Position numbers and translations under genes: made by a program. This document shows, one piece after another, positions 49,275 to 53,576 of a DNA stretch of 53,576 bases. Where the stretch lies: contig MKST01000008.1 of assembly GCA_001897355.1 (NCBI GenBank), forward strand, positions 37,393-90,968, given 5' to 3'. Numbering within the stretch: the stretch's first letter is position 1; every line of letters starts with the position of its first letter. Origin of the DNA: Solirubrobacterales bacterium 67-14 (GTDB lineage Bacteria; Actinomycetota; Thermoleophilia; Solirubrobacterales; 70-9). Under the pieces are notes generated by a model. That model was not told the origin of the DNA. It ran no database searches and worked only from the letters and a program-made list of their open reading frames with translations.

Positions 49275-49451
49275 ATGTTCCCCTTCACCTACATATTCAG
49301 CCGCAGCAGCCGCCCCCGGAACGAGCGACAGCAGTCGGTGCTCGACGAGGAATACGAGTGGGTCTTCGGCCGCAAGTCGCCGTCCGCCCAGCGTTCCAGC
49401 CGTTCCCTCCCGACCGGCAGCCGGGAAAGGACCGAACGCCATTCGCGGTGA
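49275..49451 (+). CDS. Small Arg/Ser-rich orphan protein
   Basis: A 58-residue basic protein starting MFPFTYIFSRSSRPRNERQQ, with an aromatic-acidic centre (LDEEYEWVFG) and a Ser/Arg-rich end. AGAAAGG (49262-49268) precedes the ATG by six bases, and a strong promoter lies about 65 bases upstream. The coding claim therefore rests on expression signals. No family is recognised. An in-frame GTG at 49233 would extend it but lies too near the promoter start point. Confidence 0.5.
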   Translation: MFPFTYIFSRSSRPRNERQQSVLDEEYEWVFGRKSPSAQRSSRSLPTGSRERTERHSR

Positions 49452-49474
49452 CGGTCGACTGCCATAGTTTCGGC

Positions 49475-50425
49475 ATGGTCACGATCGGCAGTTCCGAACT
49501 CAGCGTCTTCCCCCTCAACCTCGGCGGCAACGTCTTCGGCTTCACCGCAGACGAAGCGCAATCGTTCGAGGTGCTCGACGCCTATGCCGAGGCGGGCGGC
49601 AACTTCATCGACACGGCCGACTCCTACTCGGCCTGGGTTTCCGGCAACGCAGGCGGTGAGTCGGAGACGATCATCGGCAACTGGATGGAGAGCCGCGGCA
49701 ACCGCGACGAGATCGTGGTCGCGACCAAGGTCTCGCAACATCCCGAGCGCAAGGGACTTTCGGCGGAGAACGTCGCCGCGGCCTGCGAGGACTCGCTCGA
49801 GCGACTGAAGACCGACCACATCGATCTCTACTACGCCCACTTCGACGACACCGACGCGCCCCTCGAAGAAACGCTTGCCGCCTTCGACCAGCTGGTGCGG
49901 GAGGGCAAGGTCCGCTACGTGGCCGGCTCCAACTACGAGCCGGATCGGATCGAGCAAGCCCTCGAGATCCAGGATCGCGAAGGCCTGGCCCGCTGGGTGG
50001 CGCTGCAGCCCCATTACAACCTGGTCGAGCGGGACGAGTTCGAAAACGGGGGCCGGCGCGAGATCGCCGAACGGGAGGGGCTCGGCGTCATGCCCTACTT
50101 CTCACTGGCCAGAGGGTTCCTCACCGGCAAGTACCGCGATGAATCCGACTTCGACAAGAGTCCCCGCGGGCCGGCATCCGCCGCCTACCTGAACGGCCAT
50201 GGCCACCGTGTGCTTGGCGCCTTGGACGAGGTTTCGAGGCAGCGGGGAGTCGAGCACGCGGCGGTCGCGATCGCCTGGCTGCTCGCCCAGCCGACCGTCA
50301 CCGCCCCGGTCGCCAGCGCCCGCAATCCCGAGCAACTCGAGCCCCTGGTCGCCGGTGCGGGGCTTTCGCTCAGCCGGGAAGAGCTCGAGCTGCTTGACGG
50401 AGCCTCGGACCCGACCAACGAGTGA
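49475..50425 (+). CDS. Aldo/keto reductase
   Basis: A 316-residue NADPH-dependent oxidoreductase with the AKR (beta/alpha)8 barrel. Catalytic tetrad positions are Asp and Tyr in FIDTADSYSAW, Lys in IVVATKVS and His in DLYYAHFDD. The cofactor-binding end reads TAPVASARNPEQLE. The pattern fits the YajO/YhdN-like AKR group; the natural carbonyl substrate is unknown. TAGTTT (49465-49470) or the overlapping CATAGT lies 4-6 bases before the ATG; longer upstream starts overlap the small gene before it. Confidence 0.9.
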   Translation: MVTIGSSELSVFPLNLGGNVFGFTADEAQSFEVLDAYAEAGGNFIDTADSYSAWVSGNAGGESETIIGNWMESRGNRDEIVVATKVSQHPERKGLSAENVAAACEDSLERLKTDHIDLYYAHFDDTDAPLEETLAAFDQLVREGKVRYVAGSNYEPDRIEQALEIQDREGLARWVALQPHYNLVERDEFENGGRREIAEREGLGVMPYFSLARGFLTGKYRDESDFDKSPRGPASAAYLNGHGHRVLGALDEVSRQRGVEHAAVAIAWLLAQPTVTAPVASARNPEQLEPLVAGAGLSLSREELELLDGASDPTNE

Positions 50426-50431
50426 ATCGTT

Positions 50432-50474
50432 CCGGGTGACCTCGGTGGTCCGTGAAACCACCGAGGTCACCCGG
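50432..50474. terminator. Bidirectional hairpin between convergent genes
   Basis: An 18-base perfect inverted repeat (50432-50449 and 50457-50474; left arm CCGGGTGACCTCGGTGGT) with a 7-base loop. It has no T-run, but its place between the convergent aldo/keto reductase and MFS genes fits a shared terminator of the hairpin-only kind. Confidence 0.65.
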
Positions 50475-50492
50475 GAAGCCCGCCGGCGGCGA

Positions 50493-51989
50493 TCAGTGGG
50501 CCATGGCGAGCGATCCTTCTCCCTCGGCCTGGTCCCCTTCGGCCTGCGGGGCGCCGCTTCTCAGCGTGATCGCCGTTACCACGGCACCGGCGGCGAGCAC
50601 TGCGGCCGCGACCCAGAACGCGGTCGTGTACCCATGGACCGCGGCCTGGGCGGCCAACTCCGGCCCTGGCACCTTGCCCGATGCGAAGGCGGTGACGGCA
50701 GAGGCCGAGATCGTCGAGAGCAGGGCCGTGCCGACCGAACCGCCCACCTGCTGCGAGGTGTTGACCATGGCCGAGGCAACCCCGGAGTCGCTGACCGCGA
50801 CGCCAAGGGTGGCACTCGCCATCGAAGGGGCGATGATCAGCCCGAACCCCGCCCCGACCAGGGCCAGGCCGGGCAGGACCGCACCGGCATAGGTCGAGTC
50901 GACCCCGACCCCGGTCAGCCAGACCATCCCGGCTGCGGCCAGGACCATCCCGGTCGGGACCAGCGGCCGCGGGCCGAAGCGGGGCATCAGTTTCGTGCTC
51001 GAGCTGATCGAACCGACCATCAGGAAGGCGATCATCGGCAGGAAGGCCAGGCCGGTCTCGATCGGGCTCATGCCGAGGGTCTGCTGCAGGTAGTAGGTGA
51101 GGAACAGGAAGACCCCGAACATGCTCGCCCCGGCCACGCCCACCGCGAGGTAGGAGCCGGCCCGGTTGCGGTCGGCCACGACGCGCAGTGGCAAGAGGGG
51201 CGCGTCGCTGCGGCGCTCGATCAAGATGAACAGGGCCAGCAGAGCGACGCCGGCCGCGAGGCTGGCCAGCGTGACGGCCGCGGTCCAGCCGTCGGCTTCG
51301 GCCCGGGAGAAGCCGAAGACGATCCCGAACAGGCCGGTCGAAGCGGCGATCGCCCCGGGGATGTCGACCCGTACCTCGTCCCGCCGTGGGTCGTTGACCA
51401 GCAGGGCGGCCAAACCGATGCCGGCCGGGATCGCAAAGGCGACGTTGACGAACATGGTCCAGCGCCAGTCGAGGTACTCGGTCAAGAGGCCGCCGAGCAA
51501 CAATCCGACCGCACCTCCCCCGCCGGCCAGTGCGCCGTAGACGCCGAAAGCCTTGGCCCTTTCCGAGGGTTCGGTGAAGGTGGTGGTCAGGGTCGAAAGC
51601 GCGGATGGCGCGAGCAGTGCGCCGAACATGCCCTGCAGGGCACGGGCGCCGACCAGTACTTCGAAGCTCGGGGCGAGGCCACCGATCGCCGAGGCTCCGG
51701 CGAAGCCGAACAGTCCGACGATCAGGGTGCGCTTGCGCCCCAAGTAATCGGCCAGCCGGCCGCCGAGCAGCAGCAGGCTGCCGAAGGCGAGGGCGTATGC
51801 GGTGATGATCCACTGCCGGTCGGCATCGCCGAAACCGAGGTCGGCCTGGGCCGAGGGCAGGGCGATGTTGACGATCGTCGCGTCCAGCACCACCATCAGC
51901 TGGGCCAGAGAGAGGAAGGCGAGGATCTTCCAGCGGCGGTTGTGGTGAGGGCTCTGCCCCACCTGGTTTTTCTCTTTGTTGCGGTTCAT
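50493..51989 (-). CDS. MFS drug exporter, DHA2 (EmrB/QacA) family
   Basis: A 498-residue transporter with about 14 helices, exporting hydrophobic or cationic drugs by proton antiport. The family signatures are present: LDATIVNIALPSAQADLG in helix 1 with its Asp, the motif A region GGRLADYLGRKR, and motif C-like GGGGAVGLLLGGLLTEYLDWRW. It is divergent from a TetR-type gene across a 103-base region with a palindromic operator, the usual layout of a self-regulated efflux system. Confidence 0.93.
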   Translation of the reverse strand: MNRNKEKNQVGQSPHHNRRWKILAFLSLAQLMVVLDATIVNIALPSAQADLGFGDADRQWIITAYALAFGSLLLLGGRLADYLGRKRTLIVGLFGFAGASAIGGLAPSFEVLVGARALQGMFGALLAPSALSTLTTTFTEPSERAKAFGVYGALAGGGGAVGLLLGGLLTEYLDWRWTMFVNVAFAIPAGIGLAALLVNDPRRDEVRVDIPGAIAASTGLFGIVFGFSRAEADGWTAAVTLASLAAGVALLALFILIERRSDAPLLPLRVVADRNRAGSYLAVGVAGASMFGVFLFLTYYLQQTLGMSPIETGLAFLPMIAFLMVGSISSSTKLMPRFGPRPLVPTGMVLAAAGMVWLTGVGVDSTYAGAVLPGLALVGAGFGLIIAPSMASATLGVAVSDSGVASAMVNTSQQVGGSVGTALLSTISASAVTAFASGKVPGPELAAQAAVHGYTTAFWVAAAVLAAGAVVTAITLRSGAPQAEGDQAEGEGSLAMAH

Positions 51990-52053
51990 GTGTTCAGCTT
52001 TCGGTTCGTAAGTGGAGGGAACTTCTCAACTTATGGCGAGGAGGGTAGCATAG

Positions 52054-52076
52054 AAGCGGAGGAATTCACTCCGCTT
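52054..52076. promoter_or_regulatory. Palindromic operator between the MFS and TetR genes
   Basis: Half-sites AAGCGGAG and CTCCGCTT frame a central AATTC-like core (23 bases in all, pairing except at the centre). The site ends three bases before the TAGAAT -10 box (52079-52084) of the tetR-type gene, whose ATG is only 8 bases further. Binding would block that promoter and probably the divergent one. Confidence 0.7.
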
Positions 52077-52092
52077 TGTAGAATTTCCTTCC

Positions 52093-52749
52093 ATGGCCGA
52101 CGACCCGAAAGACCAGCGTCCCCTCCGGGCCGATGCCCGACGCAACCGCGAACGCATCCTCGATGCGGCCGCCGTGGTCTTCGCACGGGACGGGCTCGAG
52201 GCCAGCCTCGACGCGGTCGCGGCTGAAGCCGGGGTCGGGGTCGGAACCGTCTACCGGCGTTTTCCCGAACGCGAGATGCTGGTCACCGAACTGTTCACCG
52301 CCAAGATCGACTCATTCGTCGAGCTGGCCGAAGAGTGCGCGGCGATGGAAGACCCCTGGCAGGGGCTGGTCCGTTTCCTGAGTGAGGCCTCACGCCGGCA
52401 GGGCGAGGACCTCGCCTTCCGCGAGATCGTGCTCGGCCCCGGCGCGACTTCGGAGATGATGGACATGCCCCGTCAGCGCCTCGCCCCGATCGTCGGCCGC
52501 ATGATCGAGGGCGCCAAGGCGAACGGCGACCTGCGGGAGGACTTCGACGTGCTCGACGTGCCTCTGGTCGAGATCATGCTGGCCCGGCTCAACGACCTGA
52601 CCGGGCGGGTCTCCGCCGACCTCTGGCGACGGATGCTCACCGTGGTGATCGACGGTCTGCGACGTGACCGCGACCAGGCCACGCCGATGCCGGTCGACCC
52701 GATCAGACCGCTCGACTACGCCGCTGCGATCACCAACGCCCGGCGCTGA
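52093..52749 (+). CDS. TetR/AcrR family transcriptional repressor
   Basis: A 218-residue repressor. The N-terminal helix-turn-helix is RERILDAAAVVFARDGLEAS, then VAAEAGVGVGTVYRRFPER. The ligand-binding helical domain ends with a C-terminal part typical of the SbtR-like subgroup (WRRMLTVVIDGLR). It probably represses the adjacent MFS exporter and itself, being relieved by an exported drug. The short distance from the -10 box to ATG suggests a leaderless transcript. Confidence 0.92.
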   Translation: MADDPKDQRPLRADARRNRERILDAAAVVFARDGLEASLDAVAAEAGVGVGTVYRRFPEREMLVTELFTAKIDSFVELAEECAAMEDPWQGLVRFLSEASRRQGEDLAFREIVLGPGATSEMMDMPRQRLAPIVGRMIEGAKANGDLREDFDVLDVPLVEIMLARLNDLTGRVSADLWRRMLTVVIDGLRRDRDQATPMPVDPIRPLDYAAAITNARR

Positions 52750-52796
52750 GCCGCGCGGAAATCCAGCCGGCCCGGTCCCTGGACGGGCGACCGGGT

Positions 52797-52979
52797 TCAG
52801 CTGGCGAATACGACCAGCAGGACCACGGCGATGATCACGAGATCGCCGAGCACGACCCACTTGACCCACGGTGGGACCCCACCCGACCGGGGCGCAGACT
52901 CGAGGCCGGAGTCGAGCGACGCCTCGGTCTGCGCGAACTCGTCGAACTCCCTTTTGAGCTCCTCTGAGGAATCACCCAT
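52797..52979 (-). CDS. Small tail-anchored membrane protein
   Basis: A 60-residue protein: an acidic soluble N-terminus (SSEELKREFDEFAQTEASLD), then one C-terminal transmembrane helix (WVVLGDLVIIAVVLLVVFA). TAGTTT (52986-52991, minus strand) ends six bases before the ATG, which supports a real leaderless gene. Function unknown. A weak inverted repeat (CCCGGTC/GACCGGG, 52771-52795) lies between it and the convergent repressor gene. Confidence 0.65.
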   Translation of the reverse strand: MGDSSEELKREFDEFAQTEASLDSGLESAPRSGGVPPWVKWVVLGDLVIIAVVLLVVFAS

Positions 52980-53032
52980 GGCTGGAAACTAGCCGATCTC
53001 CCGATATCCACGCCGAGGGTTAGGGTCAAGGC

Positions 53033-53576
53033 ATGTTCGGCGAACCCCAAGGGACGGTCCGGCTGCTTGACGCGGAGCCTTCGCTTGCCCGCGGGATCGA
53101 GCGCCGGGTGCTGGACGACGCCCGCGAAAAGCTGACGGTCGAGGTGCACAGGGTCGAACCGGGGCCTTGGGAGGAGGCCGGGCGAAACCCCTCCAGCCCG
53201 CTCTTTCTCGGCTACCTGATCCTCGAAGGCGCATTCACGCGCGAGGTTGAAGTCTCCAGCCGGCCGTCGGTCGAACTGCTCGGCCCCGGCGACCTGGTGC
53301 GGCCTTGGGTCGTGCCCCAGGCGCTGGACGCGATGGGAGTGACCGACGAGTGGGCCCTGCTCTCGACCGGCCACGTGGCGATGATCGACGAGCAATTCCA
53401 CCTCGCGGCCCAGGATTTCCCCAGCATCCTGACCGTCCTGATGGACCGGGTCGTGGCCCGCTCCCGCTGGCTCGGCTTTCACGTCGCCCTCTGCCAGCTG
53501 CCCCGGATCGACCATCGGCTGCTGCTGACCTTCCGCTATCTGGCCGAACGCTGGGGCGTCGGAGACGCCCGTGGCG
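53033..53576 (+). CDS. Crp/Fnr-like regulator (3' end outside window)
   Basis: The reading frame is open to the last base; 181 residues are visible. It begins MFGEPQGTVRLLDAEP and contains a cyclic-nucleotide-binding-like beta barrel (LGYLILEGAFTREVEV, VELLGPGDLVRPW, WALLSTGHVAMID), then the long dimer helix (FPSILTVLMDRVVARSRWLGFH). The DNA-binding winged helix would follow (LTFRYLAERWGV is its first part). The RxA cAMP signature is not seen, so the ligand is unknown. TAGGGT (53021-53026) ends six bases before the ATG. Confidence 0.8.
   Translation, partial: MFGEPQGTVRLLDAEPSLARGIERRVLDDAREKLTVEVHRVEPGPWEEAGRNPSSPLFLGYLILEGAFTREVEVSSRPSVELLGPGDLVRPWVVPQALDAMGVTDEWALLSTGHVAMIDEQFHLAAQDFPSILTVLMDRVVARSRWLGFHVALCQLPRIDHRLLLTFRYLAERWGVGDARG

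Overview
The window is G+C-rich actinobacterial DNA. Gene content suggests the class Thermoleophilia (Solirubrobacterales-like): an AroK-AroB fusion, CSLREAI and NHL secreted proteins, Gly-Pro-Thr stalks and many leaderless-type starts. That placement is inference; there is no rRNA gene to confirm it. Nearly all of the window is coding and no gene-free stretch exceeds about 300 bases.

Region 1 (1-26733) is a conserved housekeeping block on the minus strand. Read in its own direction it runs mnmA (with a NifU/IscU-like N-terminal domain), alaS, ruvX, mltG, aroE, aroC, aroK-aroB, aroQ, pepQ, efp, nusB, xseB-like, ispA-like and dxs, mostly joined by 4-base or 1-base overlaps. A PAP2 phosphatase and the end of a recQ gene lie beyond dxs. 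Plus-strand genes interrupt the block in three places. The first is a small anchored protein between aroE and aroC. The second, between pepQ and efp, is an M42 peptidase with two large tandem secreted alpha/beta-hydrolase-like paralogues. The third, between efp and nusB, is an AbiEi/DUF559 gene with a YjbQ gene, bracketed by two pairs of a 42-base palindrome.

Region 2 (26782-40716) holds an SDR oxidoreductase, a secreted NHL/collagen-like protein, aspS, a secreted CSLREAI beta-helix protein, hisS with a metallo-beta-lactamase hydrolase and a small membrane protein, a glutamate formiminotransferase with an M29-type aminopeptidase, and an ABC-2 exporter.

Region 3 (40796-46636) is a 5.8 kb integrated element in the 3' half of a CAT-anticodon tRNA gene. 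A 43-base direct repeat with one mismatch bounds it. It carries a tyrosine integrase, an excisionase-like HTH protein, an HUH rolling-circle Rep in a three-gene overlapping operon, an orphan protein, and a restriction-modification pair that combines a BsuBI/PstI-family endonuclease with an m5C methyltransferase. It is visibly more A+T-rich than its flanks.

Region 4 (46595-53576) holds a small RHH-like protein whose stop lies in the right att site, a Ca2+/H+ antiporter, a DUF2200 protein, a CGNR regulator divergent from a small orphan gene, an aldo/keto reductase, a divergent MFS exporter/TetR pair with a palindromic operator, a small membrane protein, and the start of a Crp/Fnr-like gene cut by the window edge.

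A recurring sequence-level feature is a TANNNT-like -10 box ending 6-8 bases before about 14 start codons, which implies widespread leaderless transcription. It was used here to choose several starts.
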